Shown here piece after piece: positions 1-9,076 of a stretch of DNA of 64,000 nucleotides. The stretch is from contig JAHBXW010000009.1 in NCBI GenBank assembly GCA_019636235.1, positions 124,001 to 188,000 of the forward strand, read 5' to 3'. Within the stretch, counting starts at the first letter, position 1. Every line of letters begins with the position of its first letter. A model generated the notes under the pieces. That model was not told the DNA's origin, did not search any database, and worked only from the letters and a program-made list of their open reading frames with translations. Origin of the DNA: Planctomyces sp. Its GTDB lineage: Bacteria; Planctomycetota; Planctomycetia; Planctomycetales; Planctomycetaceae. A program made the position numbers and the translations under genes.

Positions 1-2719
1 CCCGTCCCGTCGGCGTCCCGAAATCGGTGCGGTTTGCACCGCCGCCGAGGCGGGCCAGGTTGTCCGGCGTCGACGTTGTGTCCGTCGAGAGCGGAATGAC
101 GGAATCCGCGAGCCGCAGTTTGGGGCTGCTCGGAGCGTCGTCCGGGCTGGCGAGGAATGACTCCAGCGAGTCGTTGCGAATCGCGATGAGATGGATCCGC
201 TCCTGGTCCCCGTCGAGGCGCTTCACGCTCCGGCCGGGACCGAAGCCCTCTCTGGCGAGCGCGGAGAGGATCAGGGTCGACCCCTGCGGGACGGACGCGG
301 TCAGGGACGTCGCGGTCAGCAGCTTGGATGTCGGCTCGCGGCCGCGCCAATTCTCCTCGCGAAACGACCCACGAACGAGGCTGATGATCGACCCGCTCGC
401 GGCGACGTCCCACTGCAGTGTGTTGCGGCGCGTGACAAACGTCTCCACGACGTACTGATCCGAATCGGGAAGCACCGCGGACGACGGCAGCTTCAGGAAT
501 TGCATCTGCGCACCGGCAGGCGCCGACAGGAAGTCCTCGCGGGTGATCAGCAGTCCCTGCTCGCCCAGCCACGCGATCAGTTCATCGGCGTGCCGGGCGG
601 GGGAGTAGATCATCCCGAGGTCCGCGGGGAACAGGATGTCGATGCCGCTTCGTTTCAGCAGTTCGGCTTTCTGGTCGTCGTCGATCGGGACATCCCGGAC
701 GGCGGCCTCGAGGGCTGCGGCCACCCGTGCGGGATCATTCGCCCGGCTCCAGTCGGAGTGCAGCGTCAGCAGGGAAGCCTTGGGATCGATGGTGACAGTG
801 ACGGGCAATCGGTCGGATTGGGGATCGGCTTTCCGCGACTGGAGGTAGTCCGCGATGCGTTGCAGCGCGTCGCGCGGGGCGTTTCGGCGGGCCCAGAGCA
901 TGGCTGTGGCGCCGTCCGGTGAACCCGAATCCGGCGCATATGTAGTTGGACCAGTACGCCAATCGGAAACGTTGACGTGGATTGGCGTCTCCGCGGCATG
1001 CTGAACTTCGTTCGCGAGCAACTTCAGCCTTGTGCTCCGCCCGCCAGCAGTACTGGATCCCAGCCCGAGATTGAGTCCGATGGATGGAAGTTCGTCCCCT
1101 TCCGCCCGCAGAATCCTCGCTGTTCCAGTGGAGAGCTCTTCGCGGAATGTGGCGACTGTCAATGAGCTGTCGGCGGCGAGCAGAAACCGGACCGACTGGG
1201 CGGGCGGTTCGACGGCCGGAAGGGGGGTTCCAAGAGAGTTTGAGTCGGTCGATGGATCAGCCGCCGGGGGAACGACGTCGGATGGGGGCGCGGTCGGGGT
1301 CTCGGGCGGTCGTTCCGTTGGCGTGCCAGACGCGCCTCGCTGTGCTCTGCTGGACGGCGACTGGTTTCGGCCCGAGGGCGTCCCGGATTCCGGAAGCGGT
1401 CCTGGCGCTGCGCCGAAAACGCCGCCAGCTGGCGACGATGTTTCCGTGGAAAGCGGAACCACGGAGTCCGCGAGTCGCAGCGCGGCCATCGTCGGCGCGT
1501 TGTCCGATGGTTCCAGCAGCGACTCCAGCGAATGACTGCGAATGGCGAGCAAGTGCCACCGGTCCGGCTTCACAGCCAAATCACCTTCCCCGGCGCCTGG
1601 GGCACCCCGTTGCGTGTGGAACCGCGACTGCTGGACCAGAGCCGGCAGCAGGACGGTCGCTCCCTGGGGGACCGCCGCATTCAGCGAAGTCGTCGCCAGC
1701 AGCGTCAACGTCGGCTCGCGGCCGCGCCAGGTTTCCTCCAGGAAATCGCCGCGGGCGACATGGACAGCTAAGGCGTCGGCCGTCACATCCCATTGCAGAA
1801 CGTGCCGCCGGTCGACAAACGTTTCCGATTCCACCGGCGCTTCGCCAAGGAACACATCCGATGCCGGCAGCCTCAGCGTCACCGCGGTCTCGCCCGGCGG
1901 CGATTCCAATTCCTGTCGGTCGAGCAACAGTTCGTTCTCCGCCAGCCAGGCAATCAACTGCTCCGCCTGTCGGGGCTGGGTGTAAATCATTCCCAGGTCG
2001 TGCGGGAACAGCAGTGAGCGGGCGTTGCCGATCAGATCGCTGGCCACGTCTTTCGCGACGGGGACGCCTCGAACGGCCTCCCTCAGGGCCGCGGCCGCCT
2101 GCTCCGGATCTCGGATTGTGGACCAGTCGGCTCGCAGCGTCAGCAGCGACGCCTGGGGCGTGACGACCACGGTGAGCGGAATCTCCGACTCCGCCGGGGT
2201 GTTCTTGCGAGTTTTCAGGAATTCCGCGATGCGCTCGAGCGCATCGCGAGGGACTTCCCGGCGGATTGAGAGTGTGGCGGCGTGCCCTCCGGACGTCGCC
2301 GACCCCCGTGCGGTTCTCCCAAAGGTCGTTGGCCGCGCGGCCACCTGCAGGCGGACAGCGATGGGCAACTGCGCGGCCCGCTGAATGTCGAGGACCTGTT
2401 CGCGCACGCCCTCGTAGGGGCTCCGGCCACTCCCGCCGGAGGGTGGCGGAACGAGGGTCACAGTGACCGCCAACAGCGGCTGCTCGCTGTCGTCGCGGCG
2501 GAGAATTCTTGCGGTCCCTTCGTTGAGATCGGACCTGAACTCGGCCAGCGTGGCGTTGCTGTCCGGCGGCAGCAGTAACCGGAGGGTCGGGGCGGTTTCG
2601 ACTTCCGGAGAATCCACCAGGGGCGTCTCGCCCTCTTGAGTCCAACCTACGCGACCCGACGCGGCTGCCACGGTCAGCGCCGCCAACAGCATCGTCCACA
2701 GCAGCGTCGTGCGCTTCAT
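1..2719 (-). CDS. secreted protein of two tandem ~460-residue units (3' end beyond window)
   Basis: This reading frame stays open from an ATG at 2719 to the left edge (906 codons, no stop), so the C-terminus is missing. Residues 1-25 look like a signal peptide (MKRTTLLW, then a hydrophobic Ala/Leu stretch). The rest is two homologous units, about residues 40-420 and 505-895, joined by a Pro/Ser/Thr-rich linker. Matching landmarks recur in order: GTARILR, a PRDALERIA/PRDALQRIA helix, DLGMIY, a VETFV-RR-LQWDV segment, RGREPT, and LESLL/LESFL followed by LRLADSV-PLST. RGREPT repeats exactly 1380 bases apart, giving a 460-residue period there. I recognise no family. The gene starts one base after the stop of the upstream kinase gene, so the two are probably co-translated. 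A secreted or periplasmic role is inferred only from the signal peptide. The sequence does not show whether a third unit follows. Confidence 0.8.
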   Translation of the reverse strand, partial: MKRTTLLWTMLLAALTVAAASGRVGWTQEGETPLVDSPEVETAPTLRLLLPPDSNATLAEFRSDLNEGTARILRRDDSEQPLLAVTVTLVPPPSGGSGRSPYEGVREQVLDIQRAAQLPIAVRLQVAARPTTFGRTARGSATSGGHAATLSIRREVPRDALERIAEFLKTRKNTPAESEIPLTVVVTPQASLLTLRADWSTIRDPEQAAAALREAVRGVPVAKDVASDLIGNARSLLFPHDLGMIYTQPRQAEQLIAWLAENELLLDRQELESPPGETAVTLRLPASDVFLGEAPVESETFVDRRHVLQWDVTADALAVHVARGDFLEETWRGREPTLTLLATTSLNAAVPQGATVLLPALVQQSRFHTQRGAPGAGEGDLAVKPDRWHLLAIRSHSLESLLEPSDNAPTMAALRLADSVVPLSTETSSPAGGVFGAAPGPLPESGTPSGRNQSPSSRAQRGASGTPTERPPETPTAPPSDVVPPAADPSTDSNSLGTPLPAVEPPAQSVRFLLAADSSLTVATFREELSTGTARILRAEGDELPSIGLNLGLGSSTAGGRSTRLKLLANEVQHAAETPIHVNVSDWRTGPTTYAPDSGSPDGATAMLWARRNAPRDALQRIADYLQSRKADPQSDRLPVTVTIDPKASLLTLHSDWSRANDPARVAAALEAAVRDVPIDDDQKAELLKRSGIDILFPADLGMIYSPARHADELIAWLGEQGLLITREDFLSAPAGAQMQFLKLPSSAVLPDSDQYVVETFVTRRNTLQWDVAASGSIISLVRGSFREENWRGREPTSKLLTATSLTASVPQGSTLILSALAREGFGPGRSVKRLDGDQERIHLIAIRNDSLESFLASPDDAPSSPKLRLADSVIPLSTDTTSTPDNLARLGGGANRTDFGTPTGR

Positions 2720-2720
2720 G

Positions 2721-4277
2721 TCAGGGCTCCTCGAGCGAACCGGCGGCAGCGTCCGGCGGGATTTCAAACGGGAACGGGTCGTCGAGTTCCAGCGGGACCG
2801 GCTCGCGGTCCCAGAGTTCCAGCACGCGGGCTTCGGTCTGATCGACGTCGGCATCCAGATCGGAGAGGTCTTGAGTCAAGTCGTCCCACCCCGGCGGGTC
2901 GCTGTGGGCGTCATCCGTGGCGGAGACGTCCTCGGTGGCGGACGGCGACGTCGCGGACGACGGCAGCTTTGAGAGTTCGGACGGATCGTCCACGGCCGTC
3001 GGCCGCAGCGACTGCAGGGCGACGGCGCTGGCGGCGGCCAGCAGACCGGCGGCGGCCAGCCAGACGGCGATCAGCACGTGTTTCCGACGGCCCGACTTTG
3101 GTCCGGGCCGGACACGCAGCGCCAACCGGCGGATCTCCTCCGGCAGCGGCCGCGACCCCGGCGACTGGACGTGCGCCAGGCAGTCCCCCAGCAGTTCCGC
3201 GAGCTGCGCCGCCGATTCGAAGCGGCCCTGCGGGGCTTTGTCGTGGAGCCGGTCGATGACGCCCGCGAGCCAATCGGGGACGTCGGGGTTGATTTCGCGG
3301 ATCGGCCGGGGGACTTCGTCGGTGATGCGCCGGAGGATGCCGTAAGGCGTTTCGGCGCGGAATGCAGGCCGCCCGGTGCACATCGTGTACATCACACTGC
3401 CGAGGCTGAAGAGGTCGCTGCGGGGATCGAGGGCGTCGCCGCGGGCCTGCTCGGGGGACATGTACTGCGGGGTGCCGGCGATGATGCCGGAGCGGGTCTC
3501 GCTGGCGTCGTCCATGGTCCGGGCGAGACCGAAGTCGGTCAGTTGCAGCCGGTCGACGCCCTCTTCCAGCAGGATATTGGCGGGCTTGATGTCGCGATGA
3601 ATGAGACCCTGGTCGTGGGCGGCGGATAGTCCGGCGGCGGTCTGGCGGCCGATCCGCAGGACCTCCTGGACGCCCTGCGGTCCGGTCCGGTCGAGGCGCT
3701 TCTGCAGCGATTCCCCCCGGACGTAGGGCATGACGAGGTAGGGCAGGCCCTGCCATTCCGCGACGCCGTGAATGGCGATGACGTTTTCGTGGACGACGGC
3801 GGCCGCGGCCCGGGCCTCGCGGGCGAACCGCCGCCTGGCGGAACCGTTTGCGGCCAGGTGCGGCGCCAGCGTTTTGATGGCCACGAACCGGTTCAGCCGG
3901 GGATCGAACCCCTTGAGGACGACGCCCATCCCGCCGCGGCCGATGACGCCGACGATCTCATACCCGGACAGGCGGCCGATCATCGCGGGATCGTCCGTGG
4001 GCGCCAGCAGCCCCAGGACCGAGCCGACGTCGGCGCCGAACTCCTCGCAGACGGAGGGCTCGTCCCGGATGGTGAGGGGCACATCCCCCTCGGGGCCCAG
4101 CAGCGCGCCGGCTTCGCGCCAGTCGTCGCCGCTGCCGGCTTCATTTTCGAGCTGTTGCCGGCAGATTTCGCACGTTTCGAGATGCCGCTCGAACGCGGTC
4201 TGTTCTTCGTCGCCGAGCTGCTGGGCGAGAAACAGGGAGACCCGCCGTCGATCGCAAGCGGTCTGTCGCTGAGTCAT
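2721..4277 (-). CDS. membrane-anchored Ser/Thr protein kinase with zinc-finger-like N-terminus
   Basis: This is a 518-residue Hanks-type (PknB-like) kinase. The N-terminus carries an anti-sigma-type HxxxCxxC motif (H32, C36, C39). The kinase domain spans about 106-370: glycine-rich loop IGRGGMGVV (112-120), ATP-binding Lys135 in VAIK, catalytic HRD at 227-229 with Asn234, DFG at 248-250 and SPEQA in the activation segment. All catalytic residues are present, so it should be active. A single membrane helix (about 400-424) separates the cytoplasmic kinase from an acidic tail of roughly 90 residues with no recognised fold. Planctomycetes carry many such kinases. The tandem-unit secreted protein follows after one base and is a plausible partner or extracytoplasmic target, but that is inference. 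The gene diverges from fhcB. Confidence 0.93.
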   Translation of the reverse strand: MTQRQTACDRRRVSLFLAQQLGDEEQTAFERHLETCEICRQQLENEAGSGDDWREAGALLGPEGDVPLTIRDEPSVCEEFGADVGSVLGLLAPTDDPAMIGRLSGYEIVGVIGRGGMGVVLKGFDPRLNRFVAIKTLAPHLAANGSARRRFAREARAAAAVVHENVIAIHGVAEWQGLPYLVMPYVRGESLQKRLDRTGPQGVQEVLRIGRQTAAGLSAAHDQGLIHRDIKPANILLEEGVDRLQLTDFGLARTMDDASETRSGIIAGTPQYMSPEQARGDALDPRSDLFSLGSVMYTMCTGRPAFRAETPYGILRRITDEVPRPIREINPDVPDWLAGVIDRLHDKAPQGRFESAAQLAELLGDCLAHVQSPGSRPLPEEIRRLALRVRPGPKSGRRKHVLIAVWLAAAGLLAAASAVALQSLRPTAVDDPSELSKLPSSATSPSATEDVSATDDAHSDPPGWDDLTQDLSDLDADVDQTEARVLELWDREPVPLELDDPFPFEIPPDAAAGSLEEP

Positions 4278-4393
4278 GGCGGCGTCCGTGGCGGTCGAGA
4301 AGCGGCAGGCCGGGATCGAACTGCGTCGGGGGAGCGAAGGGCCGCCCGTTCAGATATACACGCGCGGCGGCCGATTCTGACACCGAATCCGGA

Positions 4394-4422
4394 TTGCCGG
4401 CGGGGGCCGTGCGGGGCATAAT
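4394..4422 (+). promoter_or_regulatory. putative sigma-70 promoter for fhcB
   Basis: TTGCCG (4394-4399), 17-base spacer, CATAAT (4417-4422). It lies about 100 bases before the ATG at 4520 and argues against an upstream in-frame start at 4394, which would fall inside the promoter. The 4278-4519 gap also separates the divergent kinase gene. Confidence 0.5.
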
Positions 4423-4519
4423 CGGGATGCTGTCCGTCCCTGCTGAGTGCGGACCCTGCCGTTCGCGGCCGAAACATACACTCAGGATCCGTCCTCTCGC
4501 AGTCGACCGGACCCTGCCC

Positions 4520-5866
4520 ATGAGCGCCGCTGTCGCCGAACCGGCTCCCGCACCGCCCCCCGAACTGAAGATTGTCGAAGACGCGACGTGCACGTTCTGC
4601 GGCTGCGTCTGCGACGACATCGATCTGCACGTCGAGAACAACCGGATCATCGAGGCGAAACGGGCCTGCGTGCTGGGCAAAGCCTGGTTCTACAATCACC
4701 ACATCGAGGATCGCCCGGAGGCGACGATCGAGGGCCGGCCGGCGAGCTACGCCGAGGCGATCGAGCGGGCGGCGGAGATTCTGGCGACCGCGCATTACCC
4801 GGTGACGTACGGGCTGTCGGACACGACGATCGAGGCCCAGCGGACGGCCGTGGCGATCACCGACTGGATCGGCGGCATCGTCGACACGACGACGTCGGTC
4901 TGCCACGGGCCCTCGGGCATGGCGTTCCAGTCGGTCGGCGAGGTGACGTGTTCGCTGGGCGAGATCCGCAACCGCGCGAACTGCCTGATCTTCTGGGGCG
5001 GCAATCCCGCGGAGAGCCATCCCCGGCACTTCACGAAATACAGCCTGATGCCCAAAGGGGAGTTCGTCCCCAACGGGCGCAAGGATCGCTATGCGGTGCT
5101 GATCGACGTCCGCAAGACGAAGAGCGCCAAGGCAGTCGACCTGTTCCTGCAGATCAAGCCGCGGTCGGATTTCGAGCTGGCGTGGGCGCTGCGGCTGTTG
5201 GCCAAGGGGCTGGAACCGGACAAGTCGGTGGAGCGCAAGACGGGCGTGTCGATCGCCGCGCTGCGGGAGTTGATGGAGCGGATGAAGTCGGCCCGGTTCG
5301 GCGCGATTCTGTTCGGCATGGGCGTGACGATGACCCGCGGCAAGCACATGAACAGCGAAGCGGTGCTGGCCCTGGCGCGGGACATGAACCGTCACACGCG
5401 TTGGGTGGCGAAGCCGATGCGGGGCCATGGGAACGTGACGGGCGCGGATAATGTCGTGTCGTGGTCGACCGGGTATCCGTTCGGCGTCAACCTGGGGCGG
5501 GGCTACCCGCGATTCAATCCCGGGGAGTACACGACGACGGACCTGCTGGCCCGGGGCGAGGCGGACGCGGCGCTGATCATCGCCAGCGATCCGATGTCGA
5601 ACTTCTCGCAGGCGGCTCGCGACCATCTCGCGAAAATTCCGGTGGTCTGCCTGGACCCGAAGTTCAGCGACACGGCGCGGGCGGCGACCGTGGCGTTCAC
5701 GACGGCGACCTACGGCATCTGTGCGCCGGGGACGGTGTACCGGATGGACGACGTGCCGATTCCGCTGCGGCCGGCGCTCGACACGCATTACTGGAGCGAC
5801 CTGGCAGTGCTGAAGGCGCTGGAGCGGCGCGTGAAGGAAAAGCTGCGAGCCCAGCATCGCGAGTGA
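4520..5866 (+). CDS. fhcB: formylmethanofuran dehydrogenase / formyltransferase-hydrolase subunit B
   Basis: This 448-residue protein belongs to the FwdB/FmdB/FhcB branch of the molybdopterin oxidoreductases. In bacteria FhcB is part of the FhcABCD complex that turns formyl-H4MPT into formate in the tetrahydromethanopterin C1 pathway. A cysteine cluster near the N-terminus (C24, C27, C31, with C29 and C50 nearby) resembles a 4Fe-4S site. C128 in SVCHGPSG aligns with the metal-ligand position of the archaeal enzymes. I chose the ATG at 4520 because the cysteine motif follows shortly and the upstream extension overlaps a promoter. The subunit A, C and D genes are not in this window; planctomycete C1 genes are often dispersed. 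A TPR gene follows with its own promoter. Confidence 0.88.
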   Translation: MSAAVAEPAPAPPPELKIVEDATCTFCGCVCDDIDLHVENNRIIEAKRACVLGKAWFYNHHIEDRPEATIEGRPASYAEAIERAAEILATAHYPVTYGLSDTTIEAQRTAVAITDWIGGIVDTTTSVCHGPSGMAFQSVGEVTCSLGEIRNRANCLIFWGGNPAESHPRHFTKYSLMPKGEFVPNGRKDRYAVLIDVRKTKSAKAVDLFLQIKPRSDFELAWALRLLAKGLEPDKSVERKTGVSIAALRELMERMKSARFGAILFGMGVTMTRGKHMNSEAVLALARDMNRHTRWVAKPMRGHGNVTGADNVVSWSTGYPFGVNLGRGYPRFNPGEYTTTDLLARGEADAALIIASDPMSNFSQAARDHLAKIPVVCLDPKFSDTARAATVAFTTATYGICAPGTVYRMDDVPIPLRPALDTHYWSDLAVLKALERRVKEKLRAQHRE

Positions 5867-5960
5867 TGGGCTGCCGGTGGGCAGTCAAGCGTCGCTGTCG
5901 GAGGGGGCCGATCTGAACGCCGCCCATATTGGGTGGACGTCGCGTCGGAAGAAACGTGCT

Positions 5961-5990
5961 TTGCAGCAGTGATTGCGCGCCGCGTATACT
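5961..5990 (+). promoter_or_regulatory. putative sigma-70 promoter for the TPR gene
   Basis: TTGCAG (5961-5966), 18-base spacer, TATACT (5985-5990). It sits about 70 bases upstream of the ATG at 6061, supporting that start over in-frame upstream codons. Confidence 0.55.
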
Positions 5991-6060
5991 CGGACCGCTG
6001 GGTCAGTCGTCCGGAGCGGCCGGTGAGCCGCGGACATCCGGGCCGTCCAGCGGGATCGAT

Positions 6061-7005
6061 ATGGCGTCTCCCGCAATTTCCGAGGTCGATGCGCTCTGTG
6101 ACCAGGCTCGGGCGCTGATGCGGGACAAGCAGTTCTCGCAGGCGCGCGATCTCTACGAACAGGCGCTGGCCAAAGACGCCCGCAGCATCCCCGCGTGCAG
6201 CGGCGCGGCGGCGTCGTCGTTCGCGCTGAAGGATTACGAGAAGGCGGCCGCGCACTACAAAAAGCTGTCGATGCTGGACGTCCGCCGGGCGGACCCGTTG
6301 ATCAACCTGGGAGCGGTGTACAACCGCATGGGGGATTATGGGAACGCGGCCCGGACGCTGCGGCAGGCGCTGTCCAAGGACCGCAAATCCGCATCCGGAT
6401 ATTACAACCTGGGGATCGCGTACAAGGGGCAGAACCAGTTGACGATGGCCATTTCGGCGTACAAGGAGGCGATCCGCGCCGATCCCAGGATGCCCGAGGC
6501 GTACCACAATCTCGCCAACCTGCACTTCGAGATGGGCAACTTCCAGCAGGCGATTGTCCATTTCGAAAAGGCGCTTGAGATCGAGCCGAAGTTTGAGAAG
6601 GCACGGACCGGTCTGGAGAAGGCACGGAACGCCCAGGAAGAGGCCCGACTGCATCAGAACCCGTTTGGCCGGCTGGTCAACGAGAACGAAGTCGCGGCGC
6701 GGCAGACCGAAGTTCGGATCCGGCAGCTCACCGCGCAGGAACGATTCGAGGACCGGCAGGCCCTGCACCAGTTCGCCAAGGAAACGGAACAGCTCGCCGT
6801 CTCGCTCCTGGCTCTGCTGCGCGACGAACTCAGTCCCGCGATCCTGAAGCTGCAGCACACCTGTGCGCAGCCCGAGGACGCGCGCTCGCTGTATCGCGAG
6901 GGCCAGCAACTGTCGAGCAAGACGGCGCGGTTTCAGGCGTTGGCGGAAGCGCTCCGTGAGCGGACGAATTCGATCCGCGAGCACGAGCGCGTCGTCCGCG
7001 GCTGA
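6061..7005 (+). CDS. TPR repeat protein
   Basis: This 314-residue protein has no signal peptide and is probably cytoplasmic. About five tetratricopeptide repeats cover residues 10-190. Typical signatures include AR-LYEQAL-KDA, NLGAVYNRMGDYGNAA, YYNLGIAYKG and AYHNLANLHFEMGNF. The C-terminal ~120 residues are charged and helical with no recognised domain. TPR arrays serve as protein-protein scaffolds; the partner is unknown. ATG 6061 is preferred because the promoter at 5961-5990 lies inside any longer reading frame. Neighbours fhcB and the sulfatase are functionally unrelated. Confidence 0.82.
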   Translation: MASPAISEVDALCDQARALMRDKQFSQARDLYEQALAKDARSIPACSGAAASSFALKDYEKAAAHYKKLSMLDVRRADPLINLGAVYNRMGDYGNAARTLRQALSKDRKSASGYYNLGIAYKGQNQLTMAISAYKEAIRADPRMPEAYHNLANLHFEMGNFQQAIVHFEKALEIEPKFEKARTGLEKARNAQEEARLHQNPFGRLVNENEVAARQTEVRIRQLTAQERFEDRQALHQFAKETEQLAVSLLALLRDELSPAILKLQHTCAQPEDARSLYREGQQLSSKTARFQALAEALRERTNSIREHERVVRG

Positions 7006-7105
7006 CTCGCGAATCGGATGTTCCGAACGCTCGTCCTGAGAACGGGGGCGCGACTACGATCGGCGGCCGCCACGGCCATTCGATCCTCGCTCCGGTTTCG
7101 CCCTT

Positions 7106-8491
7106 ATGCCTCCATTTAGCCCGATCCGCGCCGGACGCGGTTTTCAACTCGCGATCCTTCTCGCGGCCGCGACCTGGGCGTTCGACCGGGCCGCTGCCGG
7201 GGATTCCGCTCGCCCGCCGCTGAACGTCGTGGTCATCGTCTCCGACGACCAGGGCTGGGGAGACTATGGCTTCATGGGGCATCCGCACATCCGGACGCCG
7301 CACATCGACCGGCTGGCCGCGGAGTCGCTGACATTCACCCGCGGTTATGTTCCGAGCAGCCTCTGTCGTCCGTCGCTGGCGTCGCTGGTCAGCGGGTTGC
7401 ATGCGCATCAGCACCGGATCGTGGGCAATGATCCGCAGCTGCCGCCCGAACTGGCCGCGTTGACGGCGGCCGAACGGGTCCGGGATCCGCGCTGGCTGAC
7501 GCTGCGCCGCGACTACGCGGCGAATCTGGATCATTCGCGGACGCTGCCGGGGCTGTGGACAGCCGAGGGCTGGCTGGCACATCAGTCGGGAAAGTGGTGG
7601 GAGCAGGACTGGCGGTTCGGCCGGTTCACGCACGGCATGACGCACGGCGATCCGACGCGTGGCGGCCGGCATGGAGATGAGGGACTGAAGATCGGGCGGG
7701 AGACGATGCGGCCCGTGCTGGACTTCCTGGATGAGGCGCAGCGGGCATCGAAGCCCTGCCTGGTGTTCTACGCGCCGATGCTGCCGCACTTGCCCCAAAA
7801 TCCGCCGGAGCGGCTGTTGGAGCGGTTCCGGGAGGGAGCGCCGTCCGAGCTTGTGGCACGGTATTGGGCGATGTGCGCCTGGTTCGACGAGAGCGTCGGC
7901 GTGCTGCTGGATGGGCTGGACGAGCGGGGGATGCGGGACAACACGCTGGTTCTGTACGTCGCGGACAATGGCTGGACGCAGCCGGAGTCGGGTGAGATTC
8001 CCTCGTATGGCGGGCCGCGGGGGAAGCGGTCGCCCTATGACGGCGGGCTGCGGACGCCGATTCTGCTGCGCTGGCCGGGGCGGATCGCAGCCCGACGGGA
8101 AGACGCGCGGCTGGCGTCGTCGCTGGACGTTTTGCCGACGGTGCTGGCGGCGGCGGGAATTGCCGCTCCCGGGGAGTTGCCGGGGATCAACCTGCTGGAC
8201 GACGAGGCGCTTTCGTCGCGGGAGGCGGTGGAGGGGGCGATCTTCGATCACGACGCGACGCTGCCGACGCGTCCGGCCGAGACGCTGCAGTTCCGGTGGA
8301 TGGTGACGGAGGAGTGGAAGCTGATTCTGCCGGAGCGCGCGCGGGCGCCCGAGGGGCGGGTCGAGCTGTTCCGGATCGTTGAGGACCCGCACGAGTCGCG
8401 GGACCTGTCAGAGGAACGTCCGGAGGTGGTGCGGGCGCTGCGGGAGCGGCTCGACGGCTGGTGGGATCCGGGGGCGTCCGGATCGCCGTAA
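7106..8491 (+). CDS. sulfatase-family hydrolase with atypical active-site motif
   Basis: This 461-residue protein has an N-terminal signal-like segment (about 11-31) and an alkaline-phosphatase/sulfatase fold. Metal ligands appear as SDDQG (D47, D48) and a later ADNGW motif near residue 290. The catalytic segment reads SSLCRPSLASLVSG: C87 is in place to become formylglycine, and Pro89 is conserved. The usual CxPxR signature would put Arg at 91, where this protein has Leu. It could be a sulfatase with relaxed maturation, or a phosphatase- or phosphonate-like relative. Planctomycetes encode many sulfatases, often used on sulfated polysaccharides. No anaerobic maturase or FGE gene is nearby. The short C-terminal DPHESRDL segment is typical of the family. 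Confidence 0.88.
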   Translation: MPPFSPIRAGRGFQLAILLAAATWAFDRAAAGDSARPPLNVVVIVSDDQGWGDYGFMGHPHIRTPHIDRLAAESLTFTRGYVPSSLCRPSLASLVSGLHAHQHRIVGNDPQLPPELAALTAAERVRDPRWLTLRRDYAANLDHSRTLPGLWTAEGWLAHQSGKWWEQDWRFGRFTHGMTHGDPTRGGRHGDEGLKIGRETMRPVLDFLDEAQRASKPCLVFYAPMLPHLPQNPPERLLERFREGAPSELVARYWAMCAWFDESVGVLLDGLDERGMRDNTLVLYVADNGWTQPESGEIPSYGGPRGKRSPYDGGLRTPILLRWPGRIAARREDARLASSLDVLPTVLAAAGIAAPGELPGINLLDDEALSSREAVEGAIFDHDATLPTRPAETLQFRWMVTEEWKLILPERARAPEGRVELFRIVEDPHESRDLSEERPEVVRALRERLDGWWDPGASGSP

Positions 8492-8528
8492 AACCCGTTC
8501 CCGATTGTGGCAACGTGCGGCAAACTCC

Positions 8529-8558
8529 TTGACACTTTCGGAAGGGGGGGCCTAGCAT
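8529..8558 (+). promoter_or_regulatory. putative sigma-70 promoter for the ferredoxin
   Basis: Perfect -35 TTGACA (8529-8534), 18-base spacer, TAGCAT (8553-8558). It lies in the 235-base gap after the sulfatase gene and gives a leader of about 160 bases before the ATG at 8727. Confidence 0.6.
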
Positions 8559-8726
8559 CCACCGCGCGAGCCGGAGCGTTTTCCGGCCGGGACAGAGCGG
8601 CATGCCGTTCTGTGCGTCGCCCCAGGGACCGGGGAAAATCGCGGAGTTTCATCAAGCCTGTCTGCGAGTCGGCCGATCGAACGTCAGTTGAGAGCGGCCA
8701 GGCTGTTCAGGTTCCGAGGATTCATC

Positions 8727-9005
8727 ATGGCACACGTCGTCGCCGAACCCTGTTTCAACTGCAAATACACCGATTGCGTGGTCGTCTGCCCGGTGGAGTG
8801 CTTCTACGAGGGCGAAGCGATCCTCTACATCCATCCGGACGAATGCATCGACTGTGAGGCGTGCGTTCCCGAGTGTCCGGTAGCGGCGATCTTCCATGAG
8901 GACAACCTGCCGGAAGAGTGGAAGCCCTACACGGAGCTGAACGCCGAGATGGCGCCGCAGTGCCCGAACATCACCGAGAAGAAGGAGCCGATGGCCGGAG
9001 CGTGA
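8727..9005 (+). CDS. fdxA: 7Fe ferredoxin (3Fe-4S plus 4Fe-4S)
   Basis: This 92-residue soluble electron carrier has a complete seven-iron cysteine pattern. C9 and C17 plus C50 would bind the 3Fe-4S cluster. C21, C40, C43 and C46 would bind the 4Fe-4S cluster ([12 protein letters not shown]). Additional cysteines are C12 and C25. The length and the C-terminal tail rich in Glu and Pro match FdxA-type ferredoxins. The start at 8727 is supported by a CGAGGA ribosome-binding site at 8715-8720, six bases before the ATG. The gene looks monocistronic, with a promoter upstream and a terminator at 9044-9076. Confidence 0.93.
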   Translation: MAHVVAEPCFNCKYTDCVVVCPVECFYEGEAILYIHPDECIDCEACVPECPVAAIFHEDNLPEEWKPYTELNAEMAPQCPNITEKKEPMAGA

Positions 9006-9043
9006 CCATCCGCCGGCCTCGGATTTCCTGCAGAGAGTCTCAG

Positions 9044-9076
9044 ACGCCCGGGGCGCACTCGGGCGTTTCCTTTTTG
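9044..9076 (+). terminator. Rho-independent terminator after the ferredoxin
   Basis: Seven-base stem ACGCCCG (9044-9050) / CGGGCGT (9060-9066), nine-base loop, followed by a T-rich tract (TTTCCTTTTTG). Confidence 0.75.

Noticed and set aside
27-2699. Several open frames on both strands over the first 2.7 kb
   Set aside because: They are out-of-frame readings of the minus-strand tandem-unit gene, which is open to the window edge and shows internal homology.
4274-8392. Long minus-strand open frames opposite fhcB, the TPR gene and the sulfatase
   Set aside because: Opposite strand carries recognised proteins with intact motifs; the minus frames are Arg/His/Pro-rich shadows.
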